A DNA stretch of 64,000 nucleotides from Bacillota bacterium. GTDB lineage: Bacteria; Bacillota; Clostridia; Christensenellales; SZUA-584. The notes below the pieces were generated by a model. That model did not search any database. It was given only the letters and a program-made list of their open reading frames with translations, and had not been told where the DNA came from. Positions 43,873-52,645 of the stretch are shown here, piece after piece. The stretch is taken from positions 124,001 through 188,000 of the forward strand of contig JAEYLC010000010.1 in assembly GCA_023461435.1 (NCBI GenBank), written 5' to 3'. The translations under genes were made by a program, and so were the position numbers. Positions within the stretch are counted from its first letter, which is position 1; each line of letters begins with the position of its first letter.

Positions 43873-45327
43873 ATGAACGAATTGGATCAGACAAGAGCGC
43901 CGCTGCTCGACGCGCTGAAAAACCATAAAGCCGCAAGGGTGGTTCCTTTTGACGTGCCGGGGCATAAGCAGGGGCGCGGCAATCCGGAGCTTACCGCGTT
44001 TTTGGGGCGGGCATGCCTCGAGGCGGATGTGAATTCGAGCAAGCCGCTCGACAACCTCTGCCATCCCGTTTCGGTGATCAAGGAAGCGGAAGCGCTCGCG
44101 GCGCAGGCCTTTGGCGCGGCAAACGCTTTTTTTATGGTCAGCGGCACCACATCGGCGGTGCAGTCTATGGTGCTCAGCGTATGCAAGCGCGGAGACGAGA
44201 TCATACTGCCGCGCAATGTGCACCGCAGCGTGATCGGCGCGCTCGTGCTGTGCGGCGCGACACCCGTTTATGTGAACCCGCAGACGGATCCGCGGCTCGG
44301 CATCTCGCTTGGGATGTCGGCAAACGATGTGAAAAAAGCGATAGAGCGGCACCCGAACGCGAAAGCCGTGCTCGTCAACAACCCGACCTATTACGGCATC
44401 TGCTCGGATATCGCGCGGATCACGCGGATGGCGCATGAGAAGGGCATGGCGGTGCTCGCAGACGAGGCGCACGGCACGCATTTCTACTTTGGGGAGAATA
44501 TGCCCTTAAGCGCGATGGCGGCGGGCGCGGACATGGCGAGCATCAGCATGCACAAATCGGGCGGTTCGCTCACGCAAAGCTCGCTGCTTGTGACGGGGCC
44601 GCGCATGAACGCGGGACATGTGCGGCAGATCATCGGCCTCACGCAGACGACGAGCGGATCGTATCTGCTGATGTCGAGCCTCGATATATCTAGAAAGAAC
44701 CTGGCCATCAACGGCCGGGAAATATTTAAAAAGGTCTGCGACCTCGCGCAGTACGCGCGCGACGAGATCAGCGAGATCGGCGACTATTACGCCTACGCGC
44801 GCGAGATCGTCAACGGCGATACGATATTCGACTTTGACCCGACGAAGCTTTCGATACACACGCTCGATATCGGCCTCGCGGGTGTTGAGGTATATGACAT
44901 ACTGCGCGACGAGTATGACATACAGGTGGAATTCGGCGATGTCGCGAACATTCTCGCCTATATATCGGTGGGCGACCGCGAGCGCGACATTGAGCGGCTT
45001 GTCAGTGCGCTTGCCGAGATACGGCGGCGCTGGAAACGCAGCAAAAGCGGCATGATGGCGATGGAATACTTAAGCCCGCAGGTGGCCGCGACGCCGCAGG
45101 AGGCGTTTTACGCCGATAAGCGCTCGCTGCCGCTTGAGCAGTGCGCGGGGGAGATCTGCGCCGAATCCGTGATGTGCTACCCGCCGGGTATTCCGATACT
45201 CGCGCCCGGAGAACGCATCACCGAAGAGATACTCGCCTATATCCGGTATATGAAGGAAAAGGGCGGGTCGCTCACAGGGCCTGAAGATTTGGCGGTAGAG
45301 CATTTAAACGTACTGAAAGGAAGGTAG
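43873..45327 (+). CDS. speA: Arginine decarboxylase (Orn/Lys/Arg decarboxylase family)
   Basis: A PLP-dependent decarboxylase of 484 residues, short Gram-positive type (as B. subtilis SpeA). The N-terminus ends in the VPFDVPGHKQGRG motif, DEAHGTHF contributes the PLP aspartate, and the PLP lysine is in SISMHKSGGSLTQSS (Lys228). The neighbouring agmatinase gene makes arginine the likely substrate, giving agmatine. Starts 19 bases after speD. Confidence 0.92.
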   Translation: MNELDQTRAPLLDALKNHKAARVVPFDVPGHKQGRGNPELTAFLGRACLEADVNSSKPLDNLCHPVSVIKEAEALAAQAFGAANAFFMVSGTTSAVQSMVLSVCKRGDEIILPRNVHRSVIGALVLCGATPVYVNPQTDPRLGISLGMSANDVKKAIERHPNAKAVLVNNPTYYGICSDIARITRMAHEKGMAVLADEAHGTHFYFGENMPLSAMAAGADMASISMHKSGGSLTQSSLLVTGPRMNAGHVRQIIGLTQTTSGSYLLMSSLDISRKNLAINGREIFKKVCDLAQYARDEISEIGDYYAYAREIVNGDTIFDFDPTKLSIHTLDIGLAGVEVYDILRDEYDIQVEFGDVANILAYISVGDRERDIERLVSALAEIRRRWKRSKSGMMAMEYLSPQVAATPQEAFYADKRSLPLEQCAGEICAESVMCYPPGIPILAPGERITEEILAYIRYMKEKGGSLTGPEDLAVEHLNVLKGR

Positions 45328-45329
45328 CC

Positions 45330-46202
45330 ATGCATCTGACATTCACGGAAAAACACACGAAGCACGTGGGGCTGTGCATCGATGTGGATAAGCAGCTCTA
45401 CAGCGCGCAAAGCCGCTTTCAGCGCATCGACATATTCGAGACCCCTGACTTCGGGCGCATGCTGACTCTCGACGGCTTTTTGATGCTGACCGAGAAGGAC
45501 GAATTCATCTACCATGAGATGATCACGCATGTGCCGCTCGCGGTGCATCCCGCGGCGAAGACGATACTGATCATCGGCGGCGGCGACGGCGGCGCGGTGC
45601 GAGAGCTGTGCCGCTACAATACGGTCGAGCATATCGACCTTGTGGAGATCGATGAGCAGGTCGTGGAGGTCTGCAAGCAGTATCTGCCCGGTGTGGCGTG
45701 CCGCCTTGACGATGAGCGCGTGACCGTGCACTTTGAAGACGGGCTGCGCTTTATCCGCCGCTTCAGCGATCATTATGACATCATCATTGTGGACTCCACC
45801 GATCCGTTCGGGCCGGGCGAAGGGCTCTTCACCAAGGAGTTTTACGGCAACTGCTACAAGGCGCTTAAAGAAGACGGCATACTCGTGAACCAGCACGAGA
45901 ACCCGTTCTACCCCGAAGACGCGCTGTCCGTACGGCAGATACACAAGCGCATCGTGCAGAGCTTCCCTTTGAGCCGGCTGTATCAGGCGCATATCCCCAC
46001 ATACCCTTCGGGGCACTGGCTGTTCGGGTTTTCGTCGAAGAAATACCATCCGGTTTCCGGCCTTAACGCGGAGCGCTGGGAGGCGCTTGGATTCAAAACG
46101 CGCTATTACAATACCAATCTGCATAAGGCGGCGTTCGCGCTGCCCACATATGTGGAGGACATTATCAAGGATGTGGAAGATGCAGACGTTCCTCGGCTGT
46201 GA
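45330..46202 (+). CDS. speE: Spermidine synthase
   Basis: Aminopropyltransferase that joins decarboxylated SAM and putrescine. The 290-residue chain has IIGGGDGGAVRELCRY and VDSTDPFGPGEGLFTKEFY, the binding loops of spermidine synthases, and a small N-terminal beta domain. GGAAGGTAG precedes the ATG. Only 2 bp separates it from speA. A larger product cannot be excluded. Confidence 0.95.
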   Translation: MHLTFTEKHTKHVGLCIDVDKQLYSAQSRFQRIDIFETPDFGRMLTLDGFLMLTEKDEFIYHEMITHVPLAVHPAAKTILIIGGGDGGAVRELCRYNTVEHIDLVEIDEQVVEVCKQYLPGVACRLDDERVTVHFEDGLRFIRRFSDHYDIIIVDSTDPFGPGEGLFTKEFYGNCYKALKEDGILVNQHENPFYPEDALSVRQIHKRIVQSFPLSRLYQAHIPTYPSGHWLFGFSSKKYHPVSGLNAERWEALGFKTRYYNTNLHKAAFALPTYVEDIIKDVEDADVPRL

Positions 46203-47091
46203 CAAACCGTATGAAAAGGCGGACACCGTGATATTCGGCGCGCCGTTTGATTCGACGACGAGCTACCGCCCCGGCACGCGCTTTGCGAGCCGCACCATGC
46301 GCGCCGAATCGTACGCGCTCGAGACCTACAGCCCGTATCTCGATGCGGATGTGGAGGACATATTCGTGCACGACGGCGGCGATTTGGAGCTTTGCTTCGG
46401 CGATACGCAGACCGCGCTCACGGCTATTGAAGAAAAAGCGGCGCAAATACTCGCGGACGGCAAGCGGCCTTTGATGATCGGCGGCGAGCATCTCGTGACG
46501 CTGGGCGCCGTGCGCGCCGCGGCACAGAAGTACCCCGAGCTGCATGTGATCCATTTTGACGCGCATACCGACCTTCGGGAGGATTATCTCGGCGCGGTGC
46601 TCTCTCACGCGACGGTGATGCGGCGTGTGTGGGACATAGTCGGCGACGGACGCATTTATCAGTTCGGCATTCGCTCGGGGCTTAAAGAGGAATTCGAGTG
46701 GGGCCGAAAGCATACGAATCTGCACGCTTTTGATTTCGACGGGCTGGAGGATGTTGTGAAGAAACTGCAAGGCAAGCCTGTTTATTTCACGATCGATCTC
46801 GACGTGCTCGATCCGTCGGTATTTCCCGGAACAGGCACGCCCGAACCGGGCGGCGTGAGCTTCATGCAGCTGCTGGAGGCGGTGTATGCGGTCTGCAAGC
46901 TGAATATCGTCGCGTGTGATCTGAACGAGCTCAGCCCCGTGTACGACCCGAGCGGCATATCGACAGCCGCGGCATTGAAAATACTGCGCGAGCTGCTGCT
47001 GGCGCTGGATGATAAATCGAATTCTGTCATGCATTCCACTGTCGTAGTGAGGAGCGAAGCGACGAATGCATCCCATGGCAAAACGCTTTAA
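46180..47091 (+). CDS. speB: Agmatinase
   Basis: Manganese ureohydrolase that converts agmatine to putrescine and urea. Metal ligands: GGEHLVT, HFDAHTDLRE and TIDLDVLDPSVFPGTGTPEPGG. The start overlaps speE; the ATG at 46180 follows AAGGA at a good distance, and one at 46171 is an alternative. The last residues (about 20, from SVMHSTVV to the stop) come from the dispersed repeat at 47025-47132 and have no counterpart in normal SpeB. Length 303 compares with about 290 in B. subtilis. Confidence 0.92.
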   Translation: MQTFLGCDKPYEKADTVIFGAPFDSTTSYRPGTRFASRTMRAESYALETYSPYLDADVEDIFVHDGGDLELCFGDTQTALTAIEEKAAQILADGKRPLMIGGEHLVTLGAVRAAAQKYPELHVIHFDAHTDLREDYLGAVLSHATVMRRVWDIVGDGRIYQFGIRSGLKEEFEWGRKHTNLHAFDFDGLEDVVKKLQGKPVYFTIDLDVLDPSVFPGTGTPEPGGVSFMQLLEAVYAVCKLNIVACDLNELSPVYDPSGISTAAALKILRELLLALDDKSNSVMHSTVVVRSEATNASHGKTL

Positions 47092-47132
47092 ACATGGGAT
47101 TCCTCTTACGCTTACGCTCCATCGGAATGACA
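47025..47132. repeat. Dispersed palindromic repeat overlapping the end of speB
   Basis: TGTCAT...CATTCC at the left end (47025-47037) mirrors GGAATGACA at the right end (47124-47132). Inside, GCATCCCATG (47068-47077) mirrors CATGGGATTCC (47093-47103), and GAGCGAAGCGAC (47052-47063) is a degenerate mirror of GCTTACGCTCC (47110-47120). It resembles the common GAGCGAAGCGAA-type palindromic repeats of Bacillota. It has no coding sign other than that it supplies the speB stop. Confidence 0.75.
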
Positions 47133-47185
47133 TTTAGGACTTTGGTGAGTGCAACATCCTGAATATTTAGAGGAGGAAAACAGCT

Positions 47186-48385
47186 ATGGGAAAAGCTTTG
47201 ATTATCGGCTGCGGGGGTGTGGCGAGCGTCACCATCCACAAGTGCTGCCAGAACCCCGACGTTTTTGAAGAGATATGCATCGCGAGCCGCACCGTTTCCA
47301 AGTGCGACGCGCTCAAAAAGAAGCTGGACGGCGGGAAAACGAAAATCAGCACGGCGCAGGTGAACGCCGACAATGTGGACGAGCTGGTAACGCTGATCGA
47401 AGCGTTCAAGCCCGATGTCGTGATCAACCTCGCGCTGCCGTACCAGGACCTCACGATCATGGACGCATGTCTTGTCACGAAGACAAATTACGTGGACACG
47501 GCGAACTATGAGCCGCTCGATACCGCCAAATTCGAGTACAGCTGGCAATGGGCTTATCGCGATCGCTTCAGGCAGGCGGGAGTCACCGCGCTGCTCGGCT
47601 GCGGCTTTGACCCGGGCGTGACGGGTGTGTTCAGCGCGTATGCGCAAAAGCACTATTTCGATGAGATCCATGAGATCGACATACTCGACTGCAACGGCGG
47701 CGACCACGGCTATCCGTTCGCGACGAACTTCAACCCCGAGATCAACATCCGCGAGGTGTCGGCCAAGGGCAGCTATATCGAAAACGGCGAGTGGATCGAG
47801 ACCGAGCCGATGGAGATTAAGCGTGTGTATGACTTCCCCGAGGTGGGCGTGAAGGACATGTATCTGCTGCACCACGAGGAGCTTGAGAGCCTCGCGCTCA
47901 ACATCCGGGGCGTGAAGCGCATCCGTTTCTTCATGACGTTCGGGCAGAGCTATCTCACGCATTTGAAGTGCCTCGAAAACGTCGGCATGACGTCGATCGA
48001 GCCGATCGATTTTCAGGGCCAGAAGATCGTGCCGCTGCAGTTTTTAAAAGCGGTGCTGCCCGATCCCGCGTCGCTCGGGCCGCGCACGGTCGGCAAAACG
48101 AATATCGGCTGCATTTTCAAAGGCGTGAAAGACGGCAAGGAACGCCATTACTATGTCTATAACGTCTGCGACCATCAGGAAGCGTATAAAGAGGTTAATA
48201 GCCAGGCGATCAGCTACACCACGGGCGTGCCCGCGATGATCGGCGCGATGCTGCTGATGAACGGAACATGGAGCGGGGCGGGCGTATTCAATATAGAGGA
48301 ATTCGATCCCGATCCGTTTATGGACGCGCTGAATGAGTGGGGCCTGCCGTGGCAGGAGGATTTCGACCCGGCCATGGTGGACTGA
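47186..48385 (+). CDS. Carboxynorspermidine/carboxyspermidine dehydrogenase (saccharopine dehydrogenase family)
   Basis: Condenses putrescine (or diaminopropane) with aspartate semialdehyde and reduces the product with NADPH, giving carboxyspermidine or carboxynorspermidine. MGKALIIGCGGVASVTIHKC is a Rossmann start, and GCGFDPGVTGVFSAYAQKHYFDEI and SYTTGVPAMIGAMLL are family features. It is 399 residues long. GAGGAGG precedes the ATG. Adjacency to the decarboxylase confirms the assignment. Confidence 0.93.
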   Translation: MGKALIIGCGGVASVTIHKCCQNPDVFEEICIASRTVSKCDALKKKLDGGKTKISTAQVNADNVDELVTLIEAFKPDVVINLALPYQDLTIMDACLVTKTNYVDTANYEPLDTAKFEYSWQWAYRDRFRQAGVTALLGCGFDPGVTGVFSAYAQKHYFDEIHEIDILDCNGGDHGYPFATNFNPEINIREVSAKGSYIENGEWIETEPMEIKRVYDFPEVGVKDMYLLHHEELESLALNIRGVKRIRFFMTFGQSYLTHLKCLENVGMTSIEPIDFQGQKIVPLQFLKAVLPDPASLGPRTVGKTNIGCIFKGVKDGKERHYYVYNVCDHQEAYKEVNSQAISYTTGVPAMIGAMLLMNGTWSGAGVFNIEEFDPDPFMDALNEWGLPWQEDFDPAMVD

Positions 48386-49515
48386 TGGAGCGCTGGCTGT
48401 ACGATCTGCCCACGCCCTGCTATGTGGTGGATGAAGCAAGGCTTATTAAGAATCTTGAGCTGCTTTCGTATGTGATGGAACGCAGCGGCTGCCGCATACT
48501 GCTCGCGCAGAAGGCGTTTGCGATGCACAGCCTGTATCCGCTGATTGGCCGGTATCTTTGCGGCACGGCGGCGAGCGGGCTTTATGAGGCGAAGCTCGGC
48601 GCGGAGCTGTTCGGCGGCGAAACGCACGTTTTTTCGCCCGCTTACAAGCCGGCGGATATGGACGAACTCACACGCATCTGCGGCCATATCATATTCAACT
48701 CGTTCGATCAGTGGTTGCGCTTTGGCAAGAAGGCGCTCGATGCGGGCGTGTCGTGCGGGCTGCGGCTCAACCCCGAGCGTTCGACGCAGGATCACGCGAT
48801 ATACGATCCGTGCGCGCCGTACTCGCGGCTTGGCACCACGCTAAGCAACTTCGAGCCGCAATCGCTCGCAGGCTTGTCGGGCTTTCATATGCATACGCTC
48901 TGCGAACAGAACGCCGACGCGCTCGCCGCAACGCTGCAGGCGGCGGAGGAGAAGTTCGGCGCGTATTTTCACGGCATGAAATGGCTGAACCTCGGCGGCG
49001 GGCATCACATCACGCGCGCGGATTACGATGTGGAGCGGCTTATCAACGAGCTGATCCGCCTGCGGGACACATACGGTATGCAGATCTATCTGGAGCCCGG
49101 CGAGGCGGTGGCCCTGAATACCGGCTTTCTGGTGGCGAGCATACTCGATATCGTGCACAACGGCATGGAAATCGCAATTCTCGACACCTCGGCGGCCTGC
49201 CATATGCCCGACGTGCTCGAAATGCCGTACCGGCCTGAGATCATCGGCGCGGGCAAACCGGGTGAGAAGCGGCAGACATACCGGCTCGGCGGGCCCACCT
49301 GCCTCGCGGGGGACATCATCGGCGACTACGCGTTTGACGAGCCGCTGAAGATAGGCGATAAGCTTGTGTTCTGCGATATGGCGCATTACACGATGGTCAA
49401 AAACAACACGTTCAACGGCATGCCGCTGCCGTCGATACTGATTCACACTGCTGACGGGCAAAACAAGCTTGTGAGAGAATTCGGCTATGAGGATTTTAAA
49501 GAACGGCTGTCTTAA
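48385..49515 (+). CDS. nspC: Carboxynorspermidine/carboxyspermidine decarboxylase
   Basis: PLP-dependent alanine-racemase-fold decarboxylase, 376 residues, that releases spermidine (or norspermidine). LPTPCYVVDEARLIKNL starts the barrel, LAQKAFAM holds the PLP lysine, and NLGGGHHITRADYD plus LEPGEAVALNTGF are typical. The ATG overlaps the previous TGA by one base. Last gene of the operon. Confidence 0.94.
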   Translation: MERWLYDLPTPCYVVDEARLIKNLELLSYVMERSGCRILLAQKAFAMHSLYPLIGRYLCGTAASGLYEAKLGAELFGGETHVFSPAYKPADMDELTRICGHIIFNSFDQWLRFGKKALDAGVSCGLRLNPERSTQDHAIYDPCAPYSRLGTTLSNFEPQSLAGLSGFHMHTLCEQNADALAATLQAAEEKFGAYFHGMKWLNLGGGHHITRADYDVERLINELIRLRDTYGMQIYLEPGEAVALNTGFLVASILDIVHNGMEIAILDTSAACHMPDVLEMPYRPEIIGAGKPGEKRQTYRLGGPTCLAGDIIGDYAFDEPLKIGDKLVFCDMAHYTMVKNNTFNGMPLPSILIHTADGQNKLVREFGYEDFKERLS

Positions 49516-49570
49516 AACGCTGCCATTTTCGGTCAGATATATTTTTTAGCCGAAGGTGCCGCGTTTTTTT
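49514..49570 (+). terminator. Terminator of the polyamine operon
   Basis: AAAACGC and GCGTTTT arms with inner TTCGG/CCGAA pairing around an AT-rich loop, then a T run. Confidence 0.75.
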
Positions 49571-49689
49571 ATATTAAAAAAATCTGCATTCTGTATTTTA
49601 TAAAACGATTCAAGTGGATTATTTATGTGTAGATATATGCTTATATAAAGAATGTGCTGCTGTGATGCATTCAAAAAAGAGGTGTGGTT

Positions 49690-50517
49690 ATGGGGAAGGG
49701 AACTATATTCGGGCTGATTCTGGGTTTTGGTGCAATCCTCATGGGTTTTGTTTTGGAAAAAGGGAATATAGGCGCTTTGCTGCTTTTGAGCCCGGCTGTT
49801 ATTGTTTTCGGCGGCACGATTGGCGCTGTCATGGTTTCGTTTTCTGTTAAAGACGTGGCTTCGATGCCGAAGGTCATCAGGGCAACCATGAAAAATGCGC
49901 CGGTGAAACTGCAGGAGACGATGGATGAAATTTTAGGATATGCCACAACCGTCAAGCGTGACGGCCTGCTGTCCCTTGAGAAGATCACCACAGAGGAGGG
50001 CTTCCGCGAAGCTCATGATCCGCTGATGTCAAGAGGGCTGACGCTGCTGATGGACGGGCTCGACAATGAGCTGTTAAAGGATGTGCTCGAAAATGACCTG
50101 TATATATATGAGCAGATCAAGAAGAGAGAAATATCCGTGTTTGAGGCGGCGGGCGGCTTCTCACCGACGATGGGGATTATCGGAACGGTTATGGGGCTCA
50201 TACAGGTTCTCGGAAACATGGAATCCGCCGAAGAGCTTGCGGCATCCATCGCGGTGGCGTTTGTCGCGACACTGTACGGCGTCTGTTTTGCCAATCTCCT
50301 TTACCTGCCTATCGCCAATAAATTAAAGCTGATGCTTAAGATGCTGCGGCTCGAGAAAGAGATGATCATTGAAGGTGTACTTTCCATCAACAACGTTGAA
50401 AGCCCCATTGTGATCAGAGAAAAGCTGGCGCCTTATCTGCAAATGCTGGAGAAGAAAAAGAGCGCAGCCAAGGAAACGGCGGAAATACAGAATAGTCAGG
50501 AGAAACAAAGCCTGTGA
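49690..50517 (+). CDS. motA: Flagellar motor stator protein MotA
   Basis: Proton- or sodium-channel stator subunit; 275 residues with four TM helices (about 2-20, 30-50, 155-175, 185-205) and a cytoplasmic loop holding the conserved charged residues that touch the rotor (GFREAHDPLMSRGLTLLMDG). The motif GGFSPTMGIIGTVMGLI is diagnostic. AAAGAGGTG lies upstream of ATG 49690. A 4-base overlap with motB indicates coupling. No other flagellar genes are in the window. Confidence 0.93.
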   Translation: MGKGTIFGLILGFGAILMGFVLEKGNIGALLLLSPAVIVFGGTIGAVMVSFSVKDVASMPKVIRATMKNAPVKLQETMDEILGYATTVKRDGLLSLEKITTEEGFREAHDPLMSRGLTLLMDGLDNELLKDVLENDLYIYEQIKKREISVFEAAGGFSPTMGIIGTVMGLIQVLGNMESAEELAASIAVAFVATLYGVCFANLLYLPIANKLKLMLKMLRLEKEMIIEGVLSINNVESPIVIREKLAPYLQMLEKKKSAAKETAEIQNSQEKQSL

Positions 50518-51314
50518 AAAGAGATAAAGAGGAAAAGCACGAGAATTCCGAACGCTGGCTGCTGACCTATTCTGATATGATCACATTGCTGCTGGTGCTG
50601 TTTATCATGATGTATACCATCAGCAAGGTGGACACCGATAAGTTTGAGGCGCTGGCTTATCAGCTGGGCATTGCTCTTGGTACGGAGGTTTCCGTGGTGC
50701 AGGAAGCGGGTGATACGTCGGATATCGATAATGACACATGGGCGGGCACCGGTAAGGCCAATACTTCAAAGCCGGATGTATCGGCGCCGAAACAGACGCA
50801 AGAGGAAAGCGCTTCAGAGCAGGCGCAGAGCGAACAGTCTGTCGAAGAGAAGATTCAGGAGCTCATTGACGAAGCGGGCATTAAAACAATGGTCGGCATT
50901 CACAAGGAACAGCGCGGTGTCATCGTCAGCTTTAAGGAAGCGCTGCTTTTCAATTCCGGCTCGGCGGATGTCAATACGGAAGGCAAAGAAACGCTGAAAA
51001 AAATGGCCGACATACTAAAAACGGTGGACAATTATATCAGCGTCGAAGGGTCCGCCGATAATGTGCCGATATCCAGCTCAAAATATGCGTCCAACTGGGA
51101 GCTTGCCTCTCAGCGCGCCATCAATGTGGCCAAGCTGCTCCAAAGCTTTGGCGTAGACCCGGCACGGCTGTCTTCAACGAGCTACGGCGAATACCGCCCC
51201 GTGGCGCCCAACGACTCGGAGCAGAATAAAGAACGCAACCGCCGCGTTGATATCGTAATAATCGATCAAGATTTAAACGAATACCAGCCCGGATATGAAA
51301 ACATAGCGGAATAA
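50514..51314 (+). CDS. motB: Flagellar motor stator protein MotB
   Basis: 266 residues from GTG. The TM helix RWLLTYSDMITLLLVLFIMMY carries the key Asp (YSD) that conducts ions. A Gln/Glu/Ser-rich linker (about 80-115) leads to an OmpA-type peptidoglycan-binding domain (SKYASNWELASQRAINVAKLL, NRRVDIVI). GTGA start/stop overlap with motA. Confidence 0.95.
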   Translation: MKRDKEEKHENSERWLLTYSDMITLLLVLFIMMYTISKVDTDKFEALAYQLGIALGTEVSVVQEAGDTSDIDNDTWAGTGKANTSKPDVSAPKQTQEESASEQAQSEQSVEEKIQELIDEAGIKTMVGIHKEQRGVIVSFKEALLFNSGSADVNTEGKETLKKMADILKTVDNYISVEGSADNVPISSSKYASNWELASQRAINVAKLLQSFGVDPARLSSTSYGEYRPVAPNDSEQNKERNRRVDIVIIDQDLNEYQPGYENIAE

Positions 51315-51383
51315 ACCTTGGAAACGGATAAGGAAAATCTGCAACGGAATCTTTTTGCTGGGGCTTTCCTCCCGAAAACCAGA

Positions 51384-51406
51384 AAAAGAGCCAAAGCGGC
51401 TCTTTT
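51384..51406 (+). terminator. Terminator after motB
   Basis: AAAAGAGCC, loop AAAGC, GGCTCTTTT. Confidence 0.85.
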
Positions 51407-51410
51407 CTTA

Positions 51411-51440
51411 TAAAAAAAAGAATGCCGTTGCGGGCATTCT
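51411..51440 (-). terminator. Terminator of the Cys/Gly-rich small protein gene
   Basis: On the minus strand AGAATGCC, loop CGCAAC, GGCATTCT, then a T run (the A run at 51412-51419). Confidence 0.8.
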
Positions 51441-51492
51441 TAAACTTTCAGTTGATGATAGGTTATATACGGGATGTATGGGGGAGTGCTTT

Positions 51493-51696
51493 TCAGCAGC
51501 ATTTTGAACCGCAGCCGCCGAAACCGCCGCAGCAGCACAGCAGCAGTATGGGGAGCAGGCAACCAATGTCATTACCGCAGCCGCCATCGCAGCCGCATCC
51601 GTTGCCACATCCATTGCCGCCGAAACCGCCGCAGCAGCACAGCAGCAGCAAAATCCATATAAATGAGTTGTTGTTATTATCAAATAAACCGTTCAT
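51493..51696 (-). CDS. High-cysteine, Gly-rich small protein (HCB-like)
   Basis: A 67-residue protein: MNGLFDNNNNSFIWILLLL then CCCGGFGG, a Gly/Cys/Asn-rich centre (GNGCGNGCGCDGGCG), then a second LLLCCCGGFGG unit and a CC end. 16 cysteines are visible. Clostridial relatives are labelled as chorion-class high-cysteine proteins; a role in spores or envelopes is guesswork. GAAGGAGGGAAG precedes the ATG. The two CCCGGFGG units are encoded by identical 33-bp repeats. Confidence 0.8.
   Translation of the reverse strand: MNGLFDNNNNSFIWILLLLCCCGGFGGNGCGNGCGCDGGCGNDIGCLLPILLLCCCGGFGGCGSKCC
51514..51648. repeat. Direct 33-bp repeat within the Cys/Gly-rich gene
   Basis: An identical 33-base string occurs at 51514-51546 and 51616-51648 (it starts GCCGCCGAAACCGCC). 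It duplicates the LLLCCCGGFGG unit, so the gene probably grew by internal duplication. Confidence 0.85.
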
Positions 51697-51842
51697 GTAC
51701 TTCCCTCCTTCAAGAGTATTTATAATTTACTATATGCCGATGCGGGAATATGGTTCGTCGGATCGAGAAATTAAATTTCATTGTCTATTCTGCTGTTTTA
51801 CGCCATATATTTATATGCAGATGGGAAAAGAAGGAACGAAGC

Positions 51843-52208
51843 ATGGACTTGTCTGATGTATTCAAAGCGCTCGGCGACCCGGGACGCCTGAGGATATTGA
51901 GCCTTGTCGCCACGAAGGAGCTCTGTGTCTGCATGATCGCCGAAGTGCTGGGTGTGTCTCAGCCTTCGGTATCAAAGCATCTCAACAGGCTGCGCTATTC
52001 AAATATCATCAAATGCCGAAAGATACAGCAATGGTGCTTTTACAGCCTGAGTGATTCGTTTTGCACGCACTGCGGCGAGCTGCTGGATTTTCTTTTTCAG
52101 CAGTGGGAGCAAACCGAGCAATACCAATGCGACATAAAAAAGCTCGATTATCTGAAAAACAGCTATTGCTGCTGCCAGCAGCTGTTGATAGAAGCTGAAA
52201 GGAAATGA
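51843..52208 (+). CDS. ArsR-type metalloregulator
   Basis: A 121-residue winged-helix protein: LSDVFKALGDPGRLRILSLV, then the metal-binding box ELCVCMIAEVL (CxC, as in ArsR), and the recognition helix QPSVSKHLNRLRYSN. More cysteines follow (CTHCGELL, YCCCQQLL), an uncommon Cys-rich tail. Predicted arsenite or metal-sensing repressor. No transporter or arsenic gene is adjacent; the nearest gene codes for a very Cys-rich protein on the other strand. Start chosen at MDLSDVF (51843), with AAGGAACGA upstream. Confidence 0.9.
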   Translation: MDLSDVFKALGDPGRLRILSLVATKELCVCMIAEVLGVSQPSVSKHLNRLRYSNIIKCRKIQQWCFYSLSDSFCTHCGELLDFLFQQWEQTEQYQCDIKKLDYLKNSYCCCQQLLIEAERK

Positions 52209-52211
52209 AAA

Positions 52212-52240
52212 GCCACCGGAATATCCGGTGGCTTCCCATA
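52212..52240 (+). terminator. Hairpin after the ArsR gene
   Basis: GCCACCGGA, loop ATA, TCCGGTGGC: a perfect 9-bp stem, but a poor T run (TTCCC). Beyond it, 52250-52390 shows an imperfect repeat (ACTGTCTTGCC...GCTGCTTAA and GCTGTCTTGCT...GCTGCTAAC) and two TGATGTCAAA units of no clear function. The AT-rich 52390-52600 holds nothing I can support. Confidence 0.6.
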
Positions 52241-52602
52241 TAAAACTTTCCCTTGCTGTCCGACTTAACTGTCTTGCCTTTAGCTGCTTAAACAAAGCTG
52301 TCTGACCGTATGCTGTCTTGCTATGCTGCTAACCTGATGTCAAACCATGATGTCAAAAAGGTATAAACCTGTTGTAACGGAGCGGAAGCTGATCCTGCTC
52401 CTTATCTATTATTCACTATAATTATGAATTGGCCTCGTGTCAACAAATAAATTTTGGAAAGCACAAAAATTTTGCAATTATTTTTATAATAAATTGAGGT
52501 TCAGACAATTTGCCGTACCGGTTAGCCGAATCTTTATAATATATCTGCTTGTTGATTATTTCTCGGGCACTGAAAATAAAGCCTGAAGGTCCGCGGTCTG
52601 TC

Positions 52603-52631
52603 TTGACGGTGAATATAGTATATGCTATATT
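52603..52631 (+). promoter_or_regulatory. tRNA-Leu promoter
   Basis: TTGACG at 52603-52608 and TATATT at 52626-52631 with a 17-bp spacer, 15 bases before the tRNA. Confidence 0.7.
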
Positions 52632-52645
52632 AACAAAGTCCACTT

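Noticed and set aside
52250..52390. Imperfect tandem repeat around ACTGTCTTGCC and TGATGTCAAA as a CRISPR or att site
   Set aside because: Units differ in length and sequence, there are no regular spacers, and no cas or integrase gene is near.
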